This document shows positions 10,494 to 19,007 of a stretch of DNA of 64,000 nucleotides, one piece after another (the stretch's first letter is position 1; every line of letters begins with the position of its first letter). The stretch is taken from contig NZ_LT706952.1 in NCBI RefSeq assembly GCF_900155525.1, positions 1,190,624 to 1,254,623 of the forward strand, given 5' to 3'. Under the pieces are notes generated by a model that worked only from the letters and a program-made list of their open reading frames with translations, did not search any database and was not told the origin of the DNA. The stretch is from Mailhella massiliensis. GTDB lineage: Bacteria > Desulfobacterota > Desulfovibrionia > Desulfovibrionales > Desulfovibrionaceae. The translations under genes were made by a program, and so were the position numbers.

Positions 10494-12956
10494 ATGAATT
10501 CCTATCAGGATATGGATTTCCGCGTTCGTGACCGCATACTGCTCTACGCGCGCGGCCTGAATCTTTCTCCCAGGGAAAGTGTGGAACTTGCCCTGGAAAG
10601 CCTGAAACGCTGCTCCTCCGACCACCCCGACTACGAGGAAGCCCTCGTATGCCTGCACGCCATTCTGGCGGAAAAAGGCCGTGAACTCATTCCCGGCGAC
10701 GACGCCCCCCACCTCATGTCCGCTCCGGGCATGACCCGCAGCTCCATGCTTGCGGAGGAACTGGACCGCACGCCCTGGATAAGCATTTTCAAAAAGACGC
10801 TGAGCCGTCTTTTCCGCATCTTCCCTTCCGGCATCAAGGAACGCGCCTCCTGGAAGGACAGTGCGGAACGCCAGCGTCGTCAGATGGAATGGGAACGCGT
10901 GGCGGGCCGCCGCCGCAGCCTGCTCATGACGCTGATTCTCGTGCCCGCAGTCATCGGCGCCTATCTCATGTACAGCATACTGCCGCAGCAGGGCGTGGAA
11001 GCCGTCAAAATCGTGACCGCCGTGCTCTTCGCCATCCTGTTCGGCTGGATTTCCATAGGATTCTGGATGTGCGTGGCGGGCTGCTGGGTGCTTTCCCGCA
11101 AGGTCGACCGCTTCACCCCCACCAGAGGATGCGACGAGGTGGAAATTCCCAAAGAGTCGCGCACGGCCATTCTCTTCCCCGTGTATAACGAAGATCCTCA
11201 CAGGTACATGGCCGGCATAGCCGCCACCTGGCATTCCCTGGTCCGCACGGGCGAAAGCGACAAATTCGACATCTTCATTCTGAGCGATTCCACCAGCCCC
11301 GACGCATGGGTGGCGGAAGAAGAGGCCTGGTACGAGTTCTGCCGCAAAGAACGGTGCTTCGAGCATATCTTCTACCGCCGCAGGCGCAACAACACCAAGC
11401 GCAAAAGCGGCAACGTGGCCGACTTCTGCCGCCGCTGGGGCGCGCAGTACAAGTACATGATCGTGTTCGACGCCGACAGCGTCATGCGCGGCAGCACCAT
11501 GGTACGCATGGTGAAATCCATGGAGCTGCACCCGGAAATGGGCATGATACAGACTCCTCCGCTCGCCGTGAACATGAACAGCCTCGTAGCCCGCGTGCAG
11601 CAGTTCGCCAACCACCTCTACGGCCCCGTGTTCGCCACCGGGCTGCATTTCTGGCTGCTCGGCGACGCCCAGTACTGGGGACACAACGCCATCATCCGCG
11701 TGGAACCCTTCATCCGTCACTGCCAGCTTCCCACCCTGCCCGGCCGCGGCCCTCTCGCAGGCGACATTCTGAGCCACGACTTCGTGGAATCGGCGCTCAT
11801 GCGCCGCGCGGGTTACGGCGTATGGCTGGCCTATGATCTCGACGGTTCCTGGGAAGAAACGCCGCCATCCCTCATCGACGAACTCATCCGCGACCGCCGC
11901 TGGTGCCAGGGCAACCTCCAGCACAGCCGCCTCATCTTCTCCGGCGGCATCTTCCCCACGCACCGCGCCCTGTTCATCAACGGCATCATGTCCTACGCCT
12001 CGGCGCTTTTGTGGTTCTTCTTCCTGGTATTCAGCTCCATTCAGGCCGTGACGGAAGCCTTCATTCCGCCCACCTACTTCCCGAACTCGCCCACGCTCTT
12101 CCCCATCTGGCCCACATGGTACCCCAAATGGGCGCTGCTGCTGCTCGGCAGCACCTGCATCATGCTGTTCATGCCCAAGATCTTCGCCATCATCCTCACC
12201 CTCCGCAAGGGCGGAGCGAAGAACTTCGGCGGTACGGGAAGCATGTGCATGAGCGTTCTTGCGGAAGTTCTCATTTCCACCCTGCTCGCCCCCGTGCGTA
12301 TGCTCTTCCACAGCTTCTTCGTGGTCACCACGCTGCTCGGCTGGAAGGTATCGTGGAATACGCAGAACCGCAGCGACATGGGCACGAGCTGGGGCGACGC
12401 CATACGATTCCACTGGTGGGGCACGCTCATCGGCATTCTCTGGGGCGGACTCATGTGGCTCATCAATCCCGGCTTTTTCTGGTGGTTCTCGCCCATCGCC
12501 GTGGGGCTGGCCCTGTCCATCCCCCTTTCGGTATTCACAAGCCGTGTAAGCTGGGGTCTGGCCGCCCGCCGCATGGGGCTGTTCGTCACCTCCTCGGAGC
12601 TCAGGGAAGAGCCGGAACAGGCCGACATGCACACGGAACTCGCCCGACCCGACCGCTACTCCCCCTTCACCATCGCGTCTTCCCGCGGCTTCACGCGCGC
12701 TGTGGTCATTCCCCGCGTACATGCGCTGCACATCGCGCTCATCCGTCGCCGCACATGGGAACGCCCCATAGGGGAAACCCGGGAAAAAATGCGCCGCTCC
12801 CTGCTGGCCAAGGCTCTGGACAAGGGCCCCTTCGGCCTTTCCAAACAGGAAAAGTCCGCCCTGCTCATGGACCCGCGACTGCTGCACGAACTGCACAAGA
12901 AGGTGTGGCAGCTCAATCCCGAAAAGGGACGCGACTGGGGCGTAGCTCAGAACTGA
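10494..12956 (+). CDS. opgH: Glucans biosynthesis glucosyltransferase H
   Basis: OpgH (MdoH) is the inner-membrane glycosyltransferase that polymerises glucose from UDP-glucose for periplasmic glucans. The 820-residue protein has a cytoplasmic N-terminus and membrane helices near residues 145-205. A GT2 catalytic domain follows, with ILFPVYNEDPHRYMAGI, the metal-binding DAD in IVFDADSVM, a GHNAIIR acceptor segment and a RRWCQGNLQH (Q-x2-RW type) motif. Several C-terminal helices follow. The ATG at 10494 has AAAGG upstream and opens with typical hydrophilic sequence. Together with opgG it forms a complete opgGH pair. Confidence 0.95.
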   Translation: MNSYQDMDFRVRDRILLYARGLNLSPRESVELALESLKRCSSDHPDYEEALVCLHAILAEKGRELIPGDDAPHLMSAPGMTRSSMLAEELDRTPWISIFKKTLSRLFRIFPSGIKERASWKDSAERQRRQMEWERVAGRRRSLLMTLILVPAVIGAYLMYSILPQQGVEAVKIVTAVLFAILFGWISIGFWMCVAGCWVLSRKVDRFTPTRGCDEVEIPKESRTAILFPVYNEDPHRYMAGIAATWHSLVRTGESDKFDIFILSDSTSPDAWVAEEEAWYEFCRKERCFEHIFYRRRRNNTKRKSGNVADFCRRWGAQYKYMIVFDADSVMRGSTMVRMVKSMELHPEMGMIQTPPLAVNMNSLVARVQQFANHLYGPVFATGLHFWLLGDAQYWGHNAIIRVEPFIRHCQLPTLPGRGPLAGDILSHDFVESALMRRAGYGVWLAYDLDGSWEETPPSLIDELIRDRRWCQGNLQHSRLIFSGGIFPTHRALFINGIMSYASALLWFFFLVFSSIQAVTEAFIPPTYFPNSPTLFPIWPTWYPKWALLLLGSTCIMLFMPKIFAIILTLRKGGAKNFGGTGSMCMSVLAEVLISTLLAPVRMLFHSFFVVTTLLGWKVSWNTQNRSDMGTSWGDAIRFHWWGTLIGILWGGLMWLINPGFFWWFSPIAVGLALSIPLSVFTSRVSWGLAARRMGLFVTSSELREEPEQADMHTELARPDRYSPFTIASSRGFTRAVVIPRVHALHIALIRRRTWERPIGETREKMRRSLLAKALDKGPFGLSKQEKSALLMDPRLLHELHKKVWQLNPEKGRDWGVAQN

Positions 12957-12970
12957 CCTCGTCATCAGAC

Positions 12971-13010
12971 AGAAAAGGTCCGGGGAAATGCTTCCCCGGA
13001 CCTTTTCTTA
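12971..13010 (+). terminator. Rho-independent terminator after opgH
   Basis: A 17-pair stem (from AGAAAAGGTCCGGGGAA) with a four-base loop is followed by TTTTCTTA, 14 bases after the opgH stop. The symmetric A and T arms could also work in the opposite direction. Confidence 0.92.
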
Positions 13011-13179
13011 CCTTTTTTCGCCTCTATTCGGGCCGCAGAGAGGCATTTCTTCCTTACGGCACCCCCACTGCCCTTTTCCCGGAAAGGAGCTGCACAAGGC
13101 GACAGAAGAGGGAAAAGACATCCGCCTCTCTTTCATGCTTCGTTCTTTTCCGCTTTTTCCCCTCTGGAAGATACGACTT

Positions 13180-13216
13180 AAAAGGAACGGGCGGAAAGCA
13201 TGTGCTTTCCGCCCGT
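13180..13216 (-). terminator. Rho-independent terminator after infB
   Basis: Read on the minus strand, a 14-pair stem (ACGGGCGGAAAGCA with its complement) is followed by CCTTTTAA. It ends the rimP-nusA-ylxR-infB unit 40 bases after the infB stop. Confidence 0.85.
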
Positions 13217-13256
13217 GTTTCATCTGTATGGCTCCGCCTTCCGGCGTGCCGTGCCC

Positions 13257-16200
13257 TTAGTCGAGGGAGGCCGCCTCTTCCACCATTTCGAAGGCTTCGA
13301 TGACGTCGCCGATCTTGATGTCGTGGAAGTTCTCAAGGCCCACGCCGCATTCCAGGTTGCGGACCACTTCACGGGCGTCATCCTTGAGGCGCTTGAGGGA
13401 AGCGATCTTGCCGGTGTACACCACCACGCCGTCGCGCAGCAGGCGCACATTGGCGGTACGGGTGAGCTTGCCGTCCGTAACCATGCAGCCCGCGATAAGG
13501 CCGACCTTGGGCACGGAGAAGGTCTGACGCACTTCCGCCTGACCGAGGTACACTTCCTTGGACACGGGAGCCAGAAGGCCCGCCATGGCGCTCTTGATCT
13601 CATCCACAAGCTTGTAGATGATGTCGTAGAAGCGGATATCCACCTGCTCCTGTTCGGCCACTTCCTTGACCTTGGCCGTGGGACGCACGTTGAAGCCGAT
13701 GATGATGGCGTTGGAGGCCGCAGCCAGCATGACGTCGGATTCGGAAATCGCACCCGCACCGCCGTGGATGATGTCGATGCGCACCTTCTCGGTGCTGAGC
13801 TTGCGCAGCGATTCGGTAATGGCTTCCAGAGAACCCTGCACGTCGGCCTTGAGCACCACGTTGAGCACCAGGGTTTCCTGAGCGTCCGCGCTCTGCTTGA
13901 GGAAGTTCTCCAGAGTCACGCGGGAGACCTTGGCCAGTTCCTTTTCCCTGAGCTTGGTGGCACGGGATTCGGCAATGCGGCGGGCCGTCTTTTCGTCCTC
14001 GAGGCACACGAACTCTTCACCGGCCTCCGGCACGCCCTCGAAGCCCTGGATTTCCACGGGCATGGAAGGTCCGGCTTCCTTGATCTTGCGGCCCTGATCG
14101 TTGAAGAGGGCGCGCACGCGGCCGGAGAACACGCCGCACACGAAGACGTCGCCCTGATGGAGCGTGCCTTCCTGCACCAGCACGGTGGCCACGGGGCCGC
14201 GGCCTCTGTCGAGCTTGGCTTCCACCACATGCCCGCGGGCGGGCTTGTCGGGGTTGGCCTTGAGTTCCATGATTTCGGCCTGAAGGGCGATGAGTTCCAG
14301 AAGGTCGTCGAGGCCCTTGCCGGTCTTGGCGGAAACCATGCCCACCACGGTATCGCCGCCCCATTCTTCGGGCTGGAGGCCCAGCTCGGAGAGTTCGCGG
14401 AGCACGCGGTCGGGGTTGGCGGTTTCCTTGTCGATCTTGTTCACGGCCACCAGAATGGGCACACCGGCCGCACGGGAGTGGTTGATGGCTTCACGGGTCT
14501 GTTCCATGACGCCGTCGTCGGCGGCAACCACGAGCACCACAAGGTCGGTCACCTGAGCGCCGCGGGCACGCATGGCGGTGAAGGCCGCGTGACCGGGCGT
14601 ATCGAGGAACACGATGTCGCCGCGCTTGGTCTTGACGTGGTAGGCGCCGATATGCTGCGTAATGCCGCCCGCTTCGCCGCTGGTCACGCTGGTTTTGCGG
14701 ATGGCGTCGAGCAGGGAGGTCTTGCCGTGGTCGACGTGGCCCATGATGGTCACGACCGGAGGACGGGGCTTGAGCATTTCCGGCGTATCGGCGGAAGCGG
14801 GGAGCAGATACGCTTCTTCGGAGAAGCCCACCTTTTCCACTTCATAACCGAATTCCGCAGCCACCAGCGTGGCGGTATCGATATCCAGAGCGTTGTTGAT
14901 GGTGGCCATCACGCCGAGGCCGAAGAGAATCTTGATGATCTCGCTGGACTTCACGCCCATCTGATGGGCCATGTCCGCCACACGGATGGATTCTTCCACG
15001 CGGATCTTGCGCTTGGCGGCCTTCATGGGCTGGGTGGACTGGCTGGGAGCCTGATGCTGCTGCTTCTTGGGCTTGTGCGAACGGCGGGTACGCACCATGC
15101 CTTCATCATCGTCCATGTCGGGCCCGCCGTGACGGCGGCTGAAATCATCGGAATCCTGAGGGAAGTCCACGGAACGGCGGCTCTTGTTGTTGCGCTTCTT
15201 GCGGCTCTGTTCCCCTTCCATGGGAGGCTGCTGGCCGAAGGGCGGCGTAAAGGGCGCGCCGCCGGAAGAACGGCCGCCGGAAGGACGGTTGCCGGAGGAA
15301 CGGCGGTTGTCGCGATCTCTGCCTTCGCGGTCGCGGTTGTCGGAATCGCGTCCGTCGCGGGCATCGGGACGGGAACCGCGGGAGTCGCGCATATCGCGGC
15401 GTCCGCCGTCGCGGCGGCTGTCGCCGTCACGGCCGGAGCGGCCTTCCGAAGGAGAAGCCGGGCGCACTATACGGGCCTGCGTGGGATCGGGACGGGAAAT
15501 CACGCGCACGCGGGGCGCGCCGTCCGCAACGACGGGCTGCGCCTTCTTGCGGGAATCCTCGCCTTCTCCTTCCTCAGGGGCGTGACGGCGTTCCTGCACC
15601 GGAGGCAGCAGGCTGGGCTGGGAAGAACCTTCCGGTTCCGCAGACGCAGCGGGAGCGCGACGGGGGCGATCCCCCCTGGTGGCATCGGCCTTCACTTCGG
15701 CGGCGGGCTTTTCCTCTGCGGCGGCAGGCTTCGCTTCCACAGGCGCGGGCTTCGGCGTCACGATACGGGCGGCGGGCACGTCCACCTTGCGGGCGCGGAC
15801 AGCCTTGTCCTGACGGGGTTCTTCGGCACGAGCCTCGACAACGACGGCAGCGGCCTGCACGGGCTTTTCAGCCGCTTTTTCCACAGGCTTTTCCACCTTC
15901 TTTTCCTCAGAAGCAGCGGGAGCAACCACCACGGCGGCAGGAGCGGGCTCCGGCGTCACCACGCGGGCGGGACGCACGATGCGGGCCACGGGAGCGGCCT
16001 CACGGGGGCTTCTGGCCTTTTTAGGAGCCTTTTCCGGGGCAGGAGCGGCCTTCGCCTCCACGGGCGCGGCTTCGGGAGCGGACGCGGGCGCGGCCTCGGC
16101 GGGCGCAGCCTTCTCTTCCACTACGGGCGCGGCAGGAGCTTCCGCTGCTGCCGGCTTGGAACGACGACGTATAATAACATCCTTGCGGACAACTTCCACA

Positions 16201-16358
16201 GAGGCCTCCGACTTTTTAACCTTGACTTTTTCGTATTCTTCCGGGGAGAGGGAACCTTTTACCGTCTTTTCTATCCCGGCCTCGCGCAGGCGGGCCACGA
16301 GTTCTTCGGGCTTCATGCCCTGCTCGGTTGCGGCATCCTTTATCTTTATCCTATCCAT
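13257..16358 (-). CDS. infB: Translation initiation factor IF-2
   Basis: IF-2 is the GTPase that delivers initiator tRNA to the ribosome. The 1033-residue protein begins with an IF2_N module (residues 1-50). A long Ala/Pro/Lys/Glu-rich linker and an Arg/Asp/Ser-rich stretch follow, then a second IF2_N module near 455-505. The GTPase domain contains [13 protein letters not shown] near residue 537, DTPGHAAF and NKIDK. The C-terminal beta-barrel and tRNA-binding domains are complete. The protein is longer than most because of the linker. Its start overlaps the ylxR stop by eight bases, indicating coupling. Identity is certain. Confidence 0.98.
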   Translation of the reverse strand: MDRIKIKDAATEQGMKPEELVARLREAGIEKTVKGSLSPEEYEKVKVKKSEASVEVVRKDVIIRRRSKPAAAEAPAAPVVEEKAAPAEAAPASAPEAAPVEAKAAPAPEKAPKKARSPREAAPVARIVRPARVVTPEPAPAAVVVAPAASEEKKVEKPVEKAAEKPVQAAAVVVEARAEEPRQDKAVRARKVDVPAARIVTPKPAPVEAKPAAAEEKPAAEVKADATRGDRPRRAPAASAEPEGSSQPSLLPPVQERRHAPEEGEGEDSRKKAQPVVADGAPRVRVISRPDPTQARIVRPASPSEGRSGRDGDSRRDGGRRDMRDSRGSRPDARDGRDSDNRDREGRDRDNRRSSGNRPSGGRSSGGAPFTPPFGQQPPMEGEQSRKKRNNKSRRSVDFPQDSDDFSRRHGGPDMDDDEGMVRTRRSHKPKKQQHQAPSQSTQPMKAAKRKIRVEESIRVADMAHQMGVKSSEIIKILFGLGVMATINNALDIDTATLVAAEFGYEVEKVGFSEEAYLLPASADTPEMLKPRPPVVTIMGHVDHGKTSLLDAIRKTSVTSGEAGGITQHIGAYHVKTKRGDIVFLDTPGHAAFTAMRARGAQVTDLVVLVVAADDGVMEQTREAINHSRAAGVPILVAVNKIDKETANPDRVLRELSELGLQPEEWGGDTVVGMVSAKTGKGLDDLLELIALQAEIMELKANPDKPARGHVVEAKLDRGRGPVATVLVQEGTLHQGDVFVCGVFSGRVRALFNDQGRKIKEAGPSMPVEIQGFEGVPEAGEEFVCLEDEKTARRIAESRATKLREKELAKVSRVTLENFLKQSADAQETLVLNVVLKADVQGSLEAITESLRKLSTEKVRIDIIHGGAGAISESDVMLAAASNAIIIGFNVRPTAKVKEVAEQEQVDIRFYDIIYKLVDEIKSAMAGLLAPVSKEVYLGQAEVRQTFSVPKVGLIAGCMVTDGKLTRTANVRLLRDGVVVYTGKIASLKRLKDDAREVVRNLECGVGLENFHDIKIGDVIEAFEMVEEAASLD

Positions 16359-16593
16359 TCTTGCTCCCCTTATGAGATTTACGCCTGAACTTCATGCCTG
16401 CGAAGCGTTCCCGGCAATGCGGGTCATCGCATACATACCAGCCTCTGCCGGGCCTTGTCTGAGCTTCATCTGCTTCAAGCCCGTTCCCGGCGGCGACGCC
16501 TTCTGGGGCAGGCACATGACGCATGAGCTGCGACTTGGCAAAGCGCCGTCTGCATACGACACACATGCGGACGGGTCCCTGCCTTTCCGCCAT
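16351..16593 (-). CDS. ylxR: YlxR family RNA-binding protein
   Basis: This is an 80-residue YlxR (DUF448) protein, a small basic nucleic-acid-binding protein nearly always encoded between nusA and infB. It shows the family motif R-M-C-V-V-C-R-R-R near residue 10 and a [16 protein letters not shown] segment; the two Cys pairs may bind metal. It starts four bases after nusA and overlaps infB by eight bases. Its biochemical role is not well settled; regulation of transcription and RNA binding are proposed for relatives. Confidence 0.93.
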   Translation of the reverse strand: MAERQGPVRMCVVCRRRFAKSQLMRHVPAPEGVAAGNGLEADEAQTRPGRGWYVCDDPHCRERFAGMKFRRKSHKGSKNG

Positions 16594-16597
16594 GCTG

Positions 16598-17878
16598 CTA
16601 TTCCTCTCCCGCTTCCGTTTTTTCCTCTTCCCCGGAAACGCCTTCCACCACGGGGCTGAGGAAGTTCACGGCGGCGCGCAGATCGGCGATGCGGGCGTCG
16701 GTAAGCTCCAGCTTTTCCGCCAGTTCCGCATCGGTGGCTCCGCGCAGGGCGTCCAGAGAACGGAATCCGGCTTCCATCAGCTTGTCCACCGCAATTTCGG
16801 CCACGCTGGCCACCTGTTCCAGGCCGCGTCCGGCGGCGTTGGCTTCATGGTAGCGGGATTCGGTGAAGATATCGATCTTCCAGCCGAGCAGCTTGGCCGC
16901 GAGCTTGACGTTCTGCCCCTTGCGGCCGATGGCGTTGGTGAGCTGATCGTCGGGCACGGTGACTTCCAGCAGATTGGAGGCTTCGTCCACGTTGATGCGG
17001 GAAACCACGGCCGGAGCCAGCGCGTTGCGGGCATAGGTGGCGATGTCGGGATTCCACACCACGATGTCGATGCGCTCGCCGTGCAGCTCCTGCACGATGT
17101 TCTGAATACGGGAACCGCGCACGCCCACGCACGCGCCCACGGCGTCGATGTCGCGCTCACGGGAGAGCACGGCCACCTTGGCGCGGGAACCGGGGTCGCG
17201 GGCCACGCCCATGATCTGCACGCTGCCGTCGTCCACTTCCGGCACTTCGCGGCGGAACAGGGCGGCCATGTAGTCGCGGTGCGCGCGGGAAATGATCACC
17301 TGCGGGCCGCGGCCTTCGCGGCGCACGTCGATGATGAGGGCCTGGATGCGGTCGTTGCGCTTGTAATGCTCGCGGGGAATCTGCTCCTCGCGGGGGAGCA
17401 GCGCTTCGGTGCGGCCGAGGTTGATGACCCAGCCGCCCTTGTCGCGGCGCTGCACCATGCCGCTGACGATCTCACCCACGCGGTCCTTGAATTCCTCGTA
17501 GATGAGTTCCTGCTCGGCGTCGCGCATGCGCTGGATGATCACCTGCTTGGCCGACTGGGCGGCGATGCGGCCGAGGTCCTCCACCTTGAGGCGGAAGCCC
17601 ATCTCGTCGTCGATCTGGATGGAGGGATCGTGCTGACGCGCCTCCTCCAGAGAAATCTGGGTGAGGGGGTCCTCCACCTCTTCCACCACGAACTTGAACT
17701 GGAAGACCTCAATGTCCCCGGTATCGTCGCTGTAATGTACTTCCACGTCCAGATCGTCGCCGTACTTGCGCGTCACGGAGGTGCGCACGGCTTCCTCGAG
17801 GGTGCTCACGAGCATGTCGCGGTCGAGCCCCCTGTCCTTGCTGATCTGTTCAATGGCTTTCTTCAGTTCCAGGCTCAT
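16598..17878 (-). CDS. nusA: Transcription termination/antitermination protein NusA
   Basis: NusA binds RNA polymerase and nascent RNA and modulates pausing, termination and antitermination. The 426-residue protein shows the N-terminal RNA polymerase-binding domain (1-130), an S1 domain (about 135-200, with IVSGMVQRRDKGGWVINLG), two KH domains (ACVGVRGSRIQNIVQEL; NAIGRKGQNVKLAAKLLGW), and a helix-hairpin-helix-like C-terminus ending in an acidic tail. The ATG overlaps the rimP stop codon by four bases, so translation is coupled. Confidence 0.98.
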   Translation of the reverse strand: MSLELKKAIEQISKDRGLDRDMLVSTLEEAVRTSVTRKYGDDLDVEVHYSDDTGDIEVFQFKFVVEEVEDPLTQISLEEARQHDPSIQIDDEMGFRLKVEDLGRIAAQSAKQVIIQRMRDAEQELIYEEFKDRVGEIVSGMVQRRDKGGWVINLGRTEALLPREEQIPREHYKRNDRIQALIIDVRREGRGPQVIISRAHRDYMAALFRREVPEVDDGSVQIMGVARDPGSRAKVAVLSRERDIDAVGACVGVRGSRIQNIVQELHGERIDIVVWNPDIATYARNALAPAVVSRINVDEASNLLEVTVPDDQLTNAIGRKGQNVKLAAKLLGWKIDIFTESRYHEANAAGRGLEQVASVAEIAVDKLMEAGFRSLDALRGATDAELAEKLELTDARIADLRAAVNFLSPVVEGVSGEEEKTEAGEE

Positions 17879-18507
17879 GCTTTCTTACCTCCGCCTTTGC
17901 CGGACGCTTTCTTTGCGTTCTTTCCGGCTCCGGGCTTGCTGGTGTCAGGAAAAACGGGAATGAGGCGCGCCTTCTTGACCCTGTCCCAGCGGATGGTAAC
18001 ATCCGCAGGCTCGGGCTTTTCGCCCGAAGCGGGCATGAGCGGCACCTCCATGACGAACTGTCCGTCGGAAACGGACTTGAGCGGCCCCTTGAACTTGCGC
18101 CGCCCGGGAATGTCGGGATGGGGATCCGTAAGCGTGACGTCGATGTCGCTCCCCACATAGGGAACAAGCTGGGCGGGCTCGAAAAACATGCGGTCCAGAC
18201 CGGGGGAGGAAACCTCCAGCACCCAGGCGTCGGAAAACACCTCGTCGACTTCCAGGGCCAGCCCGACCATGCGGGAGATTTCCGCGCACTGATCGACGGA
18301 TACGCCTTCCAGCACGCCGTCTTCGCCGTTGCCCTCGGTTCCGGCATCGGCGCGACCCGCCGGAGCGTCCGCATACACACGCACCACCGTGCGCCCCCCG
18401 GCCACCAGTTCAATGCCCCAGAGCATCAGGCCGAAGGAAGCGATCACGGGCTCCGCCGCCTCACGGACACGGCGGATGATCTGCTCAGCAGAAAGACCTT
18501 TTCCCAT
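17875..18507 (-). CDS. rimP: Ribosome maturation factor RimP
   Basis: RimP assists late maturation of the 30S ribosomal subunit. The 210-residue product starts MGKGLSAEQIIRRV and shows the family segments GIELVAGG, RVYADAP, CAEISRMVGLALEVDEVF and LEVSSPGLDR. It has an additional acidic insert near residue 55 and a Lys-rich C-terminal tail (about residues 190-210). An upstream in-frame start at 18600 would add a hydrophobic leader with no homology; the ATG at 18507 fits the family. First gene of the rimP-nusA-ylxR-infB operon. Confidence 0.93.
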   Translation of the reverse strand: MGKGLSAEQIIRRVREAAEPVIASFGLMLWGIELVAGGRTVVRVYADAPAGRADAGTEGNGEDGVLEGVSVDQCAEISRMVGLALEVDEVFSDAWVLEVSSPGLDRMFFEPAQLVPYVGSDIDVTLTDPHPDIPGRRKFKGPLKSVSDGQFVMEVPLMPASGEKPEPADVTIRWDRVKKARLIPVFPDTSKPGAGKNAKKASGKGGGKKA

Positions 18508-18509
18508 GC

Positions 18510-18912
18510 AATATACCTTATATAATAAAAAAAGGGAGGCCGTCGTCAGGCCACCCCACCAGACCGCCTTGCGCGGTGCATCAGGATGTAAGAAAGGCAA
18601 GATCCGAAATGGACCTTACCTTCCACTGCGTGACCATCTTTTACCCGCGACTTTTCCCCTTGTCAAGAGTGCGACGCGCCCCGTCCCCGCCCTCTTCCCG
18701 CACAAAAAATTTTTTTGGACTGCGCCGAAGCCGCGCCCTCAGTCACATCTCATGAAAAGAACTTCCCCTAACCCTCCGTTCTTTTCCGAACGACGCTTGA
18801 CCCGCTCCTTCCGGCAGGCTAGGCTCTTCTTCTCAGGGTAGGGAAATATGGGTTCCCACCCTTGGACGACGCCTGAAAACCTTGTTCTAAGAATATGGAA
18901 TTCCGGCTGTTT
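18510..18912. other. Intergenic region between rimP and nrdD
   Basis: About 400 bases between divergent genes hold the rimP leader and promoter on the left and the nrdD promoter region on the right. The composition is more AT-rich than the flanks. I see no open frame with a ribosome binding site and no RNA gene. Confidence 0.5.
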
Positions 18913-18942
18913 TTGTCAGTATAACCAATATGTTGTCATAAA
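18913..18942 (+). promoter_or_regulatory. Putative nrdD promoter with an embedded NrdR box
   Basis: TTGTCA (18913-18918) and CATAAA (18937-18942) are spaced by 18 bases and resemble a sigma-70 promoter. Between them, 18923-18938 matches the NrdR box: its core CAATATGTTG agrees with CwAtATaTwG at nine of ten positions. NrdR represses ribonucleotide reductase genes in many bacteria, and a box between -35 and -10 would block polymerase. A clear second box at the usual three-turn spacing is not evident; a weak AATATG match lies near 18891. No nrdR gene is in the window. Confidence 0.6.
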
Positions 18943-19007
18943 GCCGAATTTTCGGCGCATTCCCTGGTTCCCGCCAGGATGAAGTTTTCAGAGGTTTCAG
19001 AGAAGGT

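Noticed and set aside
8694-12965. A 1423-codon open frame on the minus strand opposite opgG and opgH
   Set aside because: It mirrors the GC-rich coding strand, has no ribosome binding site or family motif, and consists of His/Gly/Arg-rich strings typical of shadow frames.
13200-16388. A 1062-codon open frame on the plus strand opposite infB
   Set aside because: It is the antisense of a well-supported IF-2 gene and its product is a His/Gly/Ala-rich string without recognised domains.
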